A stretch of DNA of 55,000 bases from Glandiceps talaboti. Lineage: Eukaryota > Hemichordata > Enteropneusta > Spengelidae. This document shows positions 1 to 12,500 of the stretch, one piece after another. The position numbers and the translations under genes are program-made. The notes under the pieces are model-generated. The model saw nothing but the letters and a program-made list of their open reading frames with translations, was not told the origin of the DNA and ran no database searches. Every line of letters starts with the position of its first letter. Position 1 is the stretch's first letter. The stretch is taken from NCBI RefSeq assembly GCF_964340395.1, contig NC_135570.1, forward strand, positions 7,887,822-7,942,821, read 5' to 3'.

Positions 1-140
1 AATTTTGACTAGCGAGAACCAGTGTAATGATCTGGCTGAAAATCGCCAATTTATCATTAGTTAGTTCTTTCTTTCAAGAGAGTGTATTACATGTAAACAT
101 CTGCTAAACTGATATTCAGACATATACAATATACTGGTGA

Positions 141-156
141 TTACGTCATGACGTCA
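141..156. promoter_or_regulatory. Two abutting CRE/ATF-like octamers
   Basis: TTACGTCA (141-148) is followed directly by the perfect palindrome TGACGTCA (149-156). A third related site, TGACGTAA, lies at 366-373. CREB/ATF bZIP proteins bind such octamers. The cluster is about 1 kb upstream of the inferred WAPL transcription start. Function is inferred from motif match only. Confidence 0.35.
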
Positions 157-703
157 AAAGAAGTTTGGCAAATATGTTTGGACTATGCATGTATGTGTCT
201 CTCCGTGAAAAGTTACGAAAACGAAAGATTTCTAGATCTCACTACTGGGGGCGCTATTCCAAAAGAAAGCACCAAGTGATGATATTGAATTTCAAGGTGG
301 AAACGTTACTTTGGTGTCAATGTGAAGACTTTATTGACATGGAAGATAACGTAGGCTAACGGAAATGACGTAAGTTATAGGTTAAAATAATATAATAAAT
401 ACTAAAAACGTATTTTGGGTTAATTGACTGGTTTATTTTTTTTTCTCTACTTGGCTAGTTAGAGACTACTATCTTTTCAATGATAAGATTGAGTATTATT
501 TGAAGGAACCCAATAGAATTCGTGTTTTGAAGGGCATATTTTATCACGTGTTGAATCCCGTGCATGCACTAAAACTAGCATTAGAATTAGGTAAATACCT
601 CCAGTTTGTGCCCTCAAAATCTCTTGACAGTATGAACTCTAACTGAATGATTCTAATGTTACGTCGTACTGTACTTGAAACCGACTCTTGATGTAAGTAT
701 ATG

Positions 704-850
<147 letters not shown>

Positions 851-1094
851 ATTGGTTGATCGATCGAATAATAAATGGTGTTTTTGCTAGTATACGTAGA
901 AACTATGGATGTCGACAACTTGTTTGTATTATTTTTACTATAAGCAGTGTTATTACAATCACCGTAGGTGAAAACAGTGCTAAACTGTATTTGTTTCATT
1001 TACTTTTTGATGTTTTTGAGTTCTTGGAGGAGCAGGCTAGGCTAAACTTTTTTGTAGCCAATCAAATGAGCCGTTTTACAGGTCAATCATTTTA

Positions 1095-1237
1095 AAATCT
1101 GAGCATGCGCATTTTAGTTAACCAATATGGCGGTCGTATCCTCGCTTTTGTACTAGTTCCGGAGCATTCTTTTTAATTTTATTCCTGTTCTGTTATTTTA
1201 TAGAGAACATCAAGTGATTCCTCATATTTAGTATCAA
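1095..1237 (+). promoter_or_regulatory. WAPL: WAPL promoter and non-coding exon 1 (inferred)
   Basis: An NRF1-like core GCATGCGCA (1103-1111) is followed by CCAATATGGCGG (1123-1134). The latter matches the YY1 element often found at or just after the start site of TATA-less housekeeping promoters. A strong donor, CAA|GTAAGT, follows with its GT at 1238-1239. It would join to the acceptor TACTGTAG ending at 3168, giving a 5' UTR exon of roughly 110-130 bases. The transcription start is not determined. An ATG inside the YY1 element opens a 9-codon upstream frame (1127-1156). Confidence 0.5.
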
Positions 1238-3168
1238 GTAAGTACCACATTGTCAAATTGTATTAATAATCGTATGTACTATCACAGGAGAAAAGGACGT
1301 TAGTCCTGAACGAAGGACGGTGATGATGGTCAAATTTGTCGGACTGGATCGTCGAGTGGGAATGGGAAAAAACGCAGCGAGTTCACCACACTAGCTCTCA
1401 TAATTAAGTTTTGTTGAAATGATCTTGTTATATAGACGTCAACATGTGTATTATCTTACAAGTAATTAGTTTAAGATAGACATTTTGCTATTCAAACGAC
1501 TACTAGTGTGTTGGTGACGGTGAAAGATACTGTTTAGTTTGATGTTGATAAACTATATACAAAATACAACTATTTTGTACCTCGTTCAATGACTGTAATT
1601 GTTGTAAAAAATCTATACTTAGAATCGTTTAACCACACCACAAGGTAATATCCCTCTGATGTAATCAACGACGATTCCGGAATTTCCACGGTTTTGGGGC
1701 AAATGGTTTCATTGTGTACGGTCCGTGGTCAACATTGAGGATTGTTTGTTATTGGTTCGATTGATCAGCACCCACGGTAAATTTTCCACAGGCATACCAG
1801 GTATAGATAGTCTCACTACAAGCTCTGTGTTGTAATGTTTCCTGAAAAGTACCCACTGAATGAATATGAAAAAACCCCATCAAAATAACAACAACAAAAT
1901 AACTAAACAGGAACCAGTGTGATAAATGACCTAATGCATTATGGCAAAATCGTTAAAATATATTCGATCTGGGAAAATACAGAAAAGGGAGTGTCCGAAT
2001 ACCACGAAATTTGAACTTATAAGTTTATATAATTTTTGTATGAAGAAAAGCATATAACTGGTGTTGAGGGGAAAATTGCCACTCAAAAGAGAAAGCAGTG
2101 AGAAGGGAAAATGTTACATATGTATGAGATTGTACAAAATGTGATCTGATATTATATACCATGTAAGGTTTGAATCCTTTTTCTGTGGGAGGGGGGGGGG
2201 GGTGTATTTGTGTACACAAAAAACTACAAGTTGGGAAAAATATTATTAAAAAGGTAAATAAAAATGTTGCTTCTAAAAACAGTGAACAGAAAGAAGATGC
2301 AAGCATTCATTGACTGATAATTGATGTACACAAATTGCCAAACACCATAGAAAATATCAAGTTTGACCTTGTAATGTATGTACTTAATGGTGTTGAGATT
2401 TCAAATGATTTTGTTGAGATTTCAAATTAATTTCTACGGAAACAGAAAATTTGAAATTTTACAATTTAAGTAATGAAATTTAAAAATATAATTACATTTG
2501 TAATTGTTAATAGATGGAAGGGTAGGTCGATGTATTCATGTTATCATTGTTTATAGGCTTTACTGCATACATCAATATGTACTAGATCTGATAAACGTCT
2601 TGCCTATGCTTTCCAGTACTTGTAAATCATGTTACTGACATCTGTATAACTGATTCATTTGCTCCATATAGAGTTTATGTTTAAAATATTACCATAACAT
2701 TTATCCAGTAAAGTACATTGTACTATGACAGTACCCAATGATGTATGAGTTGAAGTGTATCGTACTTTGGGAGGTATTCACTTGCAGTGTTCTCCATGGT
2801 TGTACTTTCATGAGACTGGCAAGTTAAAGTACAGCAGAACCCACTACAAGCATGAGTACAGATACCGCTCCCCAGAATACCCACACTACCATAAAACTGT
2901 TCTTATCAAATGATGGAATGTAAGACAAGACTGCTGTTCCAACATACTGTGCCAAGTGTTATTAATCCAATTCAGTTGTTTACTTTCCCTGTTTGTAACA
3001 GGTTCTGTTAGTCAACAGTCTGATGTCGGCAGTTGTAATTGTGGATATTGTTGTATTTTTGTTTGAATTCTGATTCCTGATATCTTTAGGTATTCCAAAA
3101 TTTTGATCCTGCAAATTTGTTTTTTTTGTACCATAATTACATTATTTTGACTTTTGTATTTACTGTAG
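1238..3168 (+). other. WAPL intron 1 (inferred, 5' UTR intron)
   Basis: It is bounded by CAA|GTAAGT and a pyrimidine-rich acceptor ending TACTGTAG. It contains a G tract at about 2187-2202 and a diverged copy of the hairpin repeat at 2761-2890. No coding potential is recognised. Confidence 0.45.
2761..2890. repeat. Hairpin (MITE-like) repeat family C, diverged copy 1
   Basis: It shares words such as CTTGCAGTGTTCTC, GTACTTTCATGAG and AAGTACAGCAGAA with copies at 11283-11475, 33622-33690 and 37655-37800. Its two halves are imperfect inverted repeats around the GTACTTTCATGAG core. Confidence 0.55.
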
Positions 3169-3183
3169 ATTGTGGAACTGCAT

Positions 3184-3222
3184 ATGGTAGAAAGGGGATC
3201 TGTGCATATGATAGAGGCGTGA
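3184..3222 (+). other. 12-codon upstream ORF in the WAPL leader
   Basis: ATG at 3184 runs through 12 codons to TGA at 3220-3222, ending 54 bases before the main WAPL ATG. It would lie in the spliced 5' UTR if the acceptor at 3168 is used. Such uORFs can damp translation or allow reinitiation. That is inference only. Confidence 0.35.
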
Positions 3223-3276
3223 TCAAAGTGTTGATAAGGTTTGAGTCGTAGCGATTTTGAAACGTTTCATCTCACG

Positions 3277-4965
3277 ATGCCAAGGTACACAACCAAAACG
3301 TACAGCAGGAAAGGTAAAAACAGTGATGCAGATAAAGAGTTTGATGATCTCTTTGATGATCCTGGAGACAAGAACGGTCAGAATCTATCATCTAAAACTG
3401 CCTCGACACACCAGAAATGGGGCAATATGACATACAGCAGGGTGACCAGAAAAAGTGCTATGCAAGGTAAAGAACCTGACCCGATACCAGCGGATCCGCA
3501 ACCTTCACCACCACCTTCATCGTCACGGAAACGGCAACATTGTGAGGATAGCTCCGGTGACCCTTTTAGTTTTGATAGTGACGATGACAAGGGGTTACCA
3601 AGGAAACGGGCCTTGCAAACACCTCCAACCAAAACCAACCAAATTCTGGATAATCCACAGAAGAGTACGTTGAATAAAAAAATTGAAATTCCAAATGCTC
3701 GTCAAAAGAAGGAAGGTGTCGAAAACACTGAGAGAAGTCTTATAAAAAATGTTTCAAAAACAGTGACAAAAGATATTGTAATATCAAAGTCAAAACAACC
3801 AGCACCTGCAAGTAAGGAGGAATCAACGAAAGTGAACATCAAATCTTTAGATATGAGGGCCAAAATAGCCACTAAGTCTATAGACGCAGGCAAACCAACA
3901 AAGTCATCAGATATGTATGTTAAACCTAGTTCGAGTACGTACGGTGGCAAGATTGCACCAAAGACTGTTATAAAACCAAAAGAATCAACAAGTTACTCAT
4001 CCAGACCAGCTGAGAACAGTAGTAAACCTAAAAAACAAATGTCTATGGATATGTACGTAGAGAAAGTCAGTCAAAACGTTTATGGCATCAGAATGCAAGA
4101 GGAGCATGCCTACGCCCAGAAATCTCCACCAAGGGGGAAGGCTAAAGGATTGGCTGGTCAAACTGAAGATTTGAGCATGTCACAGATGGAACAAGAACAT
4201 GCGTATGCACAAAAACCACTGCCAAATAAAATGGAAGAAGAACATGCGTATGCTCAGAGAATACCTAAATTTATGGGTGCTACTGCTGATAGCAGTGTAA
4301 GGACTAGAGTCCCATTGGATAGGGGTGGTGAACTTACCACCATCAAAATCACTGCTAATAAAAATAGCCCAATTAAGACGTATGGTAAATTGATGAACGT
4401 GAGTGCTTCCAACAAATTAGGACAATTTGACAATACGTCGTCATTGAAGTATGTTGTGTTATCAAAGGGTCCAAGTAAACCAGTTATGCCAAGGACAAGT
4501 TCAGCACCTCTACTATCATCATCGAACGATACCAGCTCAGGGAAAGATGATTTTGATTTTGATGATGAGAAGGATGACTTTTTTGTATCTTCTAAGAAAG
4601 TGAAAGCAGTAAGGACATACAGTAAGTACTCCAGTGTGACTGTGACAACTAAGCCCTCAGGGAGTACGACTAGTCACAAAGTCACATCATCACAAACTAG
4701 TACTGGAAGTATGGCTCTGTCCTCGTCACAGTCATCGTCGTCGTCATCGCATGGTAAGGACACACCACCGCACACATCACTGGACACATACAAGTTTGAT
4801 GACTCAGACAATAGTGACGCAGATGGTGACTTCACTAATACCATTGTACAGGGACTAACAAGGAAAGTGAAGGCCACTAGGTCACTCACTGGAAGATTAA
4901 GTACAAAACCATCCAAAGCGCCGAGCAGTATAGTCAACAAGATCAAAAGCAGTCCAGCTAAGAAG
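3277..4965 (+). CDS. WAPL: WAPL coding exon 1 (residues 1-563)
   Basis: This single large exon encodes the disordered N-terminal half. TYSR motifs sit at about 8-11 and 52-55. FSF (97-99), FDF (426-428) and YKF (505-507) are embedded in Asp/Glu-rich stretches. Three HAYAQ repeats lie between about 273 and 327, and basic Ser/Thr/Lys-rich linkers fill the rest. The open frame continues to 4977, but the conserved protein resumes downstream and AAG|GTAAGG gives a donor after 4965 in phase 0. Confidence 0.93.
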
Positions 4966-7900
4966 GTAAGGAAGTAGTGATATTGAAAGATATAGTGCAC
5001 AGTGATATTACTCATAGGTAGAAATCTATGGGACATCAGTGGACTATAAAATATAGTTCAGTGATCATCATAGGCCAAGCAGTGGTCCAGTATTACCTGT
5101 GCATATATATTAGATGAACAATGAATATTCATGAATATTTATCTGAATGTCAAAAGGACGTAGGAATCATGAATATTTGTTGCTCGTCTAATTACATATG
5201 CATGTCTGTTGGCTCACATGAGCAGCATTGGATCATTGATAAAACAGTCTCAGAACAATGAATGTGAAGGTGATTCAATTTGGCATTCTTCGTCAATTTT
5301 GTGACGTGTTTAAGTGATGGAAATTAATACAGTTACTCTCTAGAATCCAAAGTTCATGGAAATGCCTTTTCTTTTCCTGGATTGGCATTTCCCTTGAAGG
5401 AGGCTGAGCGTAGTCAATTGCCAAAGTGTTTGCACAGATCAGATTGTCAAAACTTTTACATATACATTGCACACATACATACATACATACACACATACAT
5501 GCACACATACATACATACATACATACATACATACATACATACATGCACACATACATACATACATACATACATACATACATACATACATACATACATACAT
5601 ACATACATACATACATACATACATACATACATACATACATCACTGGTTAGGAAGCTGGTCAAATATACAATATGTAACATATTTTTGATAGGAATTCTGA
5701 ATGACGGGAACTGCACAATAGTCTAATTCCTATACGATATCGTTACGATTTACACCTCCACTCACATTGTCTAGTTCCTATACAGTATCGTTACCATTTA
5801 CACCTCCACTCACATAGTCTAGTTCCTATACAATACAGTATCGTTACCATTTACACCTCCACATTGGCAAACAGACCATTGCACCAATAATATCAAGGGT
5901 TAGGGACTTTCATAGAATTTAATGTGATTTTGAACCAAGGCAAGGTTTCACAGACGCTAGTGTTAGCCCCATGGGGATTACAAGGATCGCAACTAATATT
6001 GATTTACATATCACAACATTGAAATGTTTTCTGAATGTTTATGTTTATGTTTAACACATACACAGACATGAACTTCATGATCAGCCACTTGTCTTCGTCT
6101 GAAAATATTATCACAATAGTGTCATTCAAATTTAATCTCAAGGATGGTAGAATATTTTTAAAATACAACAGCAGAAACTTGCCGAGCATGGTGGCCTAGA
6201 TGGCAAGGACGGTGTTACCACCATGCTTTCTTTATGATGGGGAGAACACTGTATTACTGGCACCTCATCAGCATGTCATAGTAATAGGATTGGTTGATGC
6301 CTCAGCCCCATGTCTGGCTGAGGTTATCACAAGGATGTGTCCAGTGTTAAAATCAGGCGGACACCAGATTACAAATCAGAGTGGAATTCTTGAGCCGTTA
6401 CTTCGTTCTGTTTTGTGATGAACAATGCTTTATACAGAGGTATAGAGGAGTATCGGAACTTGGTGAAGTGTCATACACTGCCTCTGTTAACAGTAGTATG
6501 AGGATGAGCAAAGAGAAAAAATAATGTGAATAATCAAAATCGCTGAGTACATCTATGTAATACATTTGTATGTCAATTTTAAGCAACATAGGTGATGCAA
6601 GTTAGTAATTGACATATAAGTGATGCAGGTAATTAACTGGTATTTCTTTTTTTGTTAGGCACAATATAAAGCTACGTACAATGCAAGACCATGGCAAGTT
6701 GATACTGTAAGTACAAAAGGTTTAATAGTAATGTGTTCTTCCTAACAATGTCAGTACCACTATTGTACCATTGTAGTCAAGATGGTTATGCTTTCAATAG
6801 GTGCATGATTGATACCTGGTTGTATTGTAGTCAGTTAATGAGTTTACTTTCATTGCATGTTTTAGAGGTAGTTATTGAGTTAACTTTCATTCTTTATGTT
6901 GTACAAAGTGTGTTTGTAAATCAGTGATTGAATTGAAGTTTCATTCCATGCAATGTTCAACTTCTGTGTTTATAGTCAGTTAGTGAGTTTAACTTTCATT
7001 CTGTTCTTTATTGTATCCATAGTCAGTGAGTTTAGTCAGTTAGTGAGTTTAGTCAGTTAGTGAGTTTAACTTTCGTATTCTGTATTTAGTCGATAACTGC
7101 GATAGAGTTGGACCTACCTGAAGACCTGTTATCATCATCAACGGAACCCAAACCATCAACTTCCAAACCCGGCTTAGTTAGAGCTGTTACTTACCCTACC
7201 AGGTTATACCAAGATACTGTCACATCCTTGAAGTGCAATAGACAGGAAAAACCAGTAAGTATAATAATCTCGTTTTCAAAGTTCCAACCTTTCACATACA
7301 AGGATCACAAGAGGGGGCCCTAGATTTGGCAAAGTGGAGGCTAACGTTTGATCATGGCCACTGGTCGTAGGGCAATACACGAATCCATGAACAAACTGTA
7401 TAAAAGAACTGTGTTCTTAAAAGAGCGTTACAATAATAGTTAGGCATGGTAGGCGATAATAAAACAGTATGGTTAGGAAACCACGGAAAATGAGTGGTCG
7501 TTATCATGTGTTTAATCTTTATGATATAATACGCAACTATGTTAGGCCTCACTTCCGGCACAAAAATATCTTGCAAAGAGCATTCCTAGTGGCTGTTTAT
7601 CTAGCAATGATAGCCTGAATGTGGTATACTTGAGTAGGTAGTGGCATTAAAGGCCAGGTTTTCGCATTAGTTTTTATCTTATCAGTGTAGCCATAAGGAT
7701 TACATGGCTGGGCTCATTCTTTTGATCAGGGATCAACTTTTTCTGTATCTGTCAGGTAGCTGTGTTTCATAACTAGATTTTATCTGAACTGACACTTTAA
7801 TTATCAACAATTTAGTGCTTTTGCTAAGGTTGGGGAACCACGGTAACAGAAAGTGGGAATATGGTAAAACTGGCATAGTTTCCGATACATTGTACTATAA

Positions 7901-9464
7901 TTTTGGTGGGGAACCCCAGCAAAATGACAGGGGAACTCAGGTAGATTTTTGCCTGCTAACCACTCTTAACAAAAACACAGCACTTGTGTAATGGGCATAT
8001 ACTTATAAGTGTACATATCAAAAATTATGATCTGATGCTTTGCTTCTTATTTTTGCCCAGTTTTTACCTTTGATAATGCATGAGATTACACACTTGCTAT
8101 AAATTTGGGCTTAGATGTTGCTGCAAGTTGTATATTATGTTAACTCTAGAGTCTATAGTTATATGCATATTTGTGGCATTTCCATTGTCTAGTTGTACAC
8201 AGTGGTAAAACATGTGAAACAAGCCCACCAGTGTCAAGAGTCTGGAGAAAGTCAAGAATTTATTGATGATGTGGAGTATCTCCTGGATGGTCTCAATAAC
8301 ACAGAGACGATGTCAACACGATGTCTTAGGTAAAGTTTCTCTAAATATATCATTTTATCTCAACTATAATAGTTGATAATAATGTAACGTGTTTGTATTA
8401 TTTTTGGCTCATCTCAATCTTCTTTGAGTCTTGAATCAAAAAATTACATATAGATTATGTGATATAGTGGTAAGATTTTAGTTTATAAGTACATATTACT
8501 TGGTAGAGGGCATTTACAGCTGAAAGGTTTCATCATCCCCTTGTTATCATTGACTTTGTGTCAAGGAACCCTACAACTTACAAGTATGTCAAGGACCCTT
8601 ACATGTATGTCAATGATTTGATGACAAGGTCCCCTATGGCATGGAGTCAGTGACAACCTCTCCTATGTCGTTACTCAGTAAGAAGGTTCCCTATGTCATT
8701 TACTTGGTGACAACTTCCCCTATGTTATTACTCGGTGAGCATGCCCGTATGTCAATGAATTAATGACAGTGCCCCCCTATGTCAATGAATTGATGACAAG
8801 ACCCCCCCCCCCCCCATGTCATTGACTTGGCAACAATGTACCCTATGTCGTTTACTAAGTGACAAGGCCTCTGATCCTGACTAGGTGACAAGATCGCCTA
8901 TGTCAATAGCTTGTGACAAGCACCTCCTCTCCTCCCCCCTTCCCATGTGAATAGCTTGATGACAAGGCTTCCTATTCATTTGATTCTTTGACTTGTTCTG
9001 TGTCATGTAGAAAGAAATTATTATAAAAAGGCATTTTTTTTATTCAATGTCACCTTGTTCATTACAACTATGATAGCATTGCCAGAGACAAATATCAGTG
9101 TTGTCATTGTGTTGGATTACTACTAGCGTTGCCTGAGAAGATAACAAGTGTTTTTTAACCCAGTGTTTACATTGTATTCTTTTCAGTGCTGTCAGTTTAG
9201 CCAGTAAATGTTCAGCATCATCATTCCGTATGCATCTACGAGCACATGGTATGGTGGCCAAGATTTTCACAGCTCTTCAAGATGCTGCCGCTAATCCTGT
9301 AAGTAAACATTTGACAAACTATTACAGACATTAAATGTATGAACTTTATTTATAGCTGATTTGGTTAGGTGGGACATTGGTGAAGGAAGTCAATGTGTTA
9401 TACTGAATTTTACCAAAATACCTTGCTATCAATGTGTCCTATTATTTATATAAAGGTTTGTTAG

Positions 9465-9528
<64 letters not shown>

Positions 9529-12500
9529 GTGTTTGTGTGTGTCAGTCTGTCACTATTCTATCATTGACATAAAAGCATGTTGCTGTGAGATTTTCTGTTT
9601 GCCCACCCTTCCATCTGTCTGTCTGTCTGGCTGTCTGTCTGTCTGTCTGTCTCTGTCTCTGTCTCTGTCTGTCTGTCTGTCTGTCTGTCTGTGTGTTTGT
9701 ATGCTTGTCCATTTCTGTTTGTCCTCATGGCTATGTCAGTGCTCTAAGACTATAACCTAAGATCATCTGAGGGCATTGCAGTCTTTAATTTCAAATAGTA
9801 CACAATGACAAGATTTTATCAATATGTGATGAGTATACTAACATATTTATAAACATAAACAAATATGATTTGTTTGTTTTTTTGACAGAGTTTGGCGATA
9901 AGTACAGCAGCGTTGTTATTTATGTTGAGTAAAGACAGACTTAACATGGACTTGGATCGTAAAAGTTTATCTTTGCTTGTACAACTAATGAATGCTGCAC
10001 CCAAACCATCATCCGCCTCATCTAGTAAAGAGTACAATAGAACAAAGGAGAAACTAAGGAGTACATTTCAGAAGCTCCCTATCCAAATGGTTAAAAACAT
10101 TGATTTGAATTGTATCTCGGTAAGTTGTGCTAACAATCACTGTAGCGTTTAATTTCCAAGTTCCATTTCACCGGTTTTTAGTTAGAGTGGTTAATTTAAA
10201 ATCTACCTGAGTTAAGGCTATTGTGAAACCTTTTCGATGACTCCCACCGATAGGAAAACATAGTATAACCCAGGGCTCATTCCTGGAAACTCGTGGAATG
10301 TCCATGAATCCCAAAGTACTCCTGAAAACTCCTTGAAAATTGATAAAGTAAACAGTGTTACTGTAATGAAGTGTCCATTAGATAGGTGAAAAATATGTTT
10401 TTGAAAAGCAGGTGCATTGACAAATACAATATATTTTGCTGGTTAAAACTCTTGGAAAATGACCACCAAAGGTGATTTGAATACTTCTGGAAAACTGATG
10501 AAAAACTCCAGAAAAGTCCTGGCATTTTATTTGACTTAAAGTGTATGAAGTGTGATTATCCACTTGTTTTTGTAACCATTAACAACAGATTCTAACTAGT
10601 TTAGAATGGACTTTACAAAAAGCCTCATCATACATGTATCTTTTTTTCTCAACAAAATGAAATACAAGGCAAAGAGATTTATATAGAAATAGTGGTTTTA
10701 CCCTTCCCTGTTCCCAGCATTCTTAAACCTTGGAAAAGAACAGTGATTTAGAAAACCTACAAAATATTTGATTTTATCTCATTGTTACAAAAATTTATAT
10801 TTCCACAATTCAACAGAACTCCATAAATATGTTCATAGTATTTAGGAAAGAAAATTGATGATGTCTAATAGGGAACATGGAATCCAGACTGAGCATGCTC
10901 AGATGCAAAGGACTATGGGATTATCTGTTTTTGTCATAATACCTAATCTGTAGCTGTCAATAGAATAAATTTCCTATAATGGTCAGAGTAACCATGACTA
11001 CATTATTTATTGTTACAAACAATGTAACACAATCATTTACAATACTGATTGATTCATATTCATCATATTTCCAATGATGCAGCATTTCAGGATATGCAAG
11101 TTACATATTGAATGTTATTGATGTGTTTAATTGCAGACCAATTACCTTGCTATGGAATCGTTACTGTCCCTGACTTCAAAGAAAGCTGGTGAATGGTTTA
11201 AAGAAGAGCTGAGAGTTGTAGGTGGATTGGATCACATAGTACATTCAGGTATGCTTTAATTAATATGACAGCACCCCAGGACACGTGAGTGCAAGTGTGG
11301 CTTACTGAGGACATTGCATGAGTGCAAGTGTGGTGTACTCGGGGTATTTGCATGAGTGCTTGCGATGTTGTCTGCGGCCGTACTTTCATGAGTACAGTAA
11401 GTGAAGTGCAGCAGAAAACATTGCAAGGACAGGTGCAAATACCCCTGAGTAGCCACACTTGCACTCACATGGCATGCGTTTTTTTTTTTATTATCACATA
11501 TATTTTTCCAAAACAGCAAGTTTCCGTAATAATAATACTGTGCAATTATGCACTTTCACGTACAGCAAATGATTGCTCCTTCATTTGCATACCATTTGCA
11601 TTCACGTATACAATAATGTTTTTGTATTTCACTGCAGTGTAAATACCACTAATATGTGCACACACCTGTACAAGTAATCTCTGATACAGATGTTGTAAGT
11701 CTTAGGTACATGTAATAGTATTTTACACAGGGGGTTAAAATTAAACAACAATATTGGCTTATTCTTATGTGTAGTGCATAGAATCATGGTCTTGATCAAG
11801 AAAGCAAATGATTCATAATTTTATGATGCGCCAAGGTGGTCACATTTTATCACAGGAAACAAGAAGTGAATGTAGCTATGAAATAGTAATGATTATTCTT
11901 GTATTAACCTTGAATTTGACCTGGGTCAAAGACATCAAGCAAGTACGTTGTCTTCACAAATGACTTGTTCTTCTAGCTGTGCTGTGCAACAGAGTATATC
12001 TGGTTACACTGTATGCTAATTTTCCCTGTAAACTTACTTGACCTGTGATTGGTTAATCCAATGATTGACACCTGTCATTCATGTTTTGTTATAGTGGCCA
12101 GTTCAGTAGAAGACCTATCAGGAGTGCAGGATACTCTGACTGACAGGATGATTGACACTTTGAAGAAAGCTGAGAGATGTCTTCAGGTTTTAGAGAGTGT
12201 TACCTACATGAACACAGAAAACCAAAGTTATCTGATAACCTTTGAAGACTTTTCATTAGTCTCGATTATCATCAAGTAAGTCAAATCTTCATCATTAAAG
12301 GGGAACACCACTTCACCAACTAGAGACATGTTCAGAAACTATGGATTCTGGAGAGTTATTTCATGATTTAGGTGTAAACAGGTTGTCAGTGGTCTAGTGG
12401 TTACACCACTTGCCTCTTACCACTGTGGTGGGGGTTCGAACCTATTCAGAGTTTGATTAAATTTACCACGCTATAAGTAAGAAGGAGTGTTGTTCAGTTT

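Larger units (their letters stand above)
4966..6658 (+). other. WAPL intron with repeats
   Basis: It holds an 84-bp inverted-repeat hairpin (5109-5192), a (CATA)n tract and a 48-bp triplicated unit (5721-5865). The open frame at 6200-6418 shows no recognised domain. Confidence 0.8.

Noticed and set aside
3241-3276. TTG start 12 codons upstream of the WAPL ATG
   Set aside because: A TTG start is unlikely in an animal nuclear gene. The ATG at 3277 puts the conserved KTYSRKG at the same distance from the N-terminus as in human WAPL.
4966-4977. Read-through end of the large WAPL exon (stop at 4975-4977)
   Set aside because: A consensus donor AAG|GTAAGG precedes it, and conserved protein continues in phase in downstream exons. 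A short intron-retained isoform is possible but not supported.
5293-5726. Overlapping frames of Cys-Met-Tyr-Val or Thr-Tyr-Ile-His
   Set aside because: All are artefacts of the (CATA)n tract, open in several frames on both strands.
12380-12452. Functional tRNA gene at the A/B box segment
   Set aside because: A and B boxes are present, but it continues into a SINE body with an ATT-rich tail and no terminator right after a tRNA 3' end.
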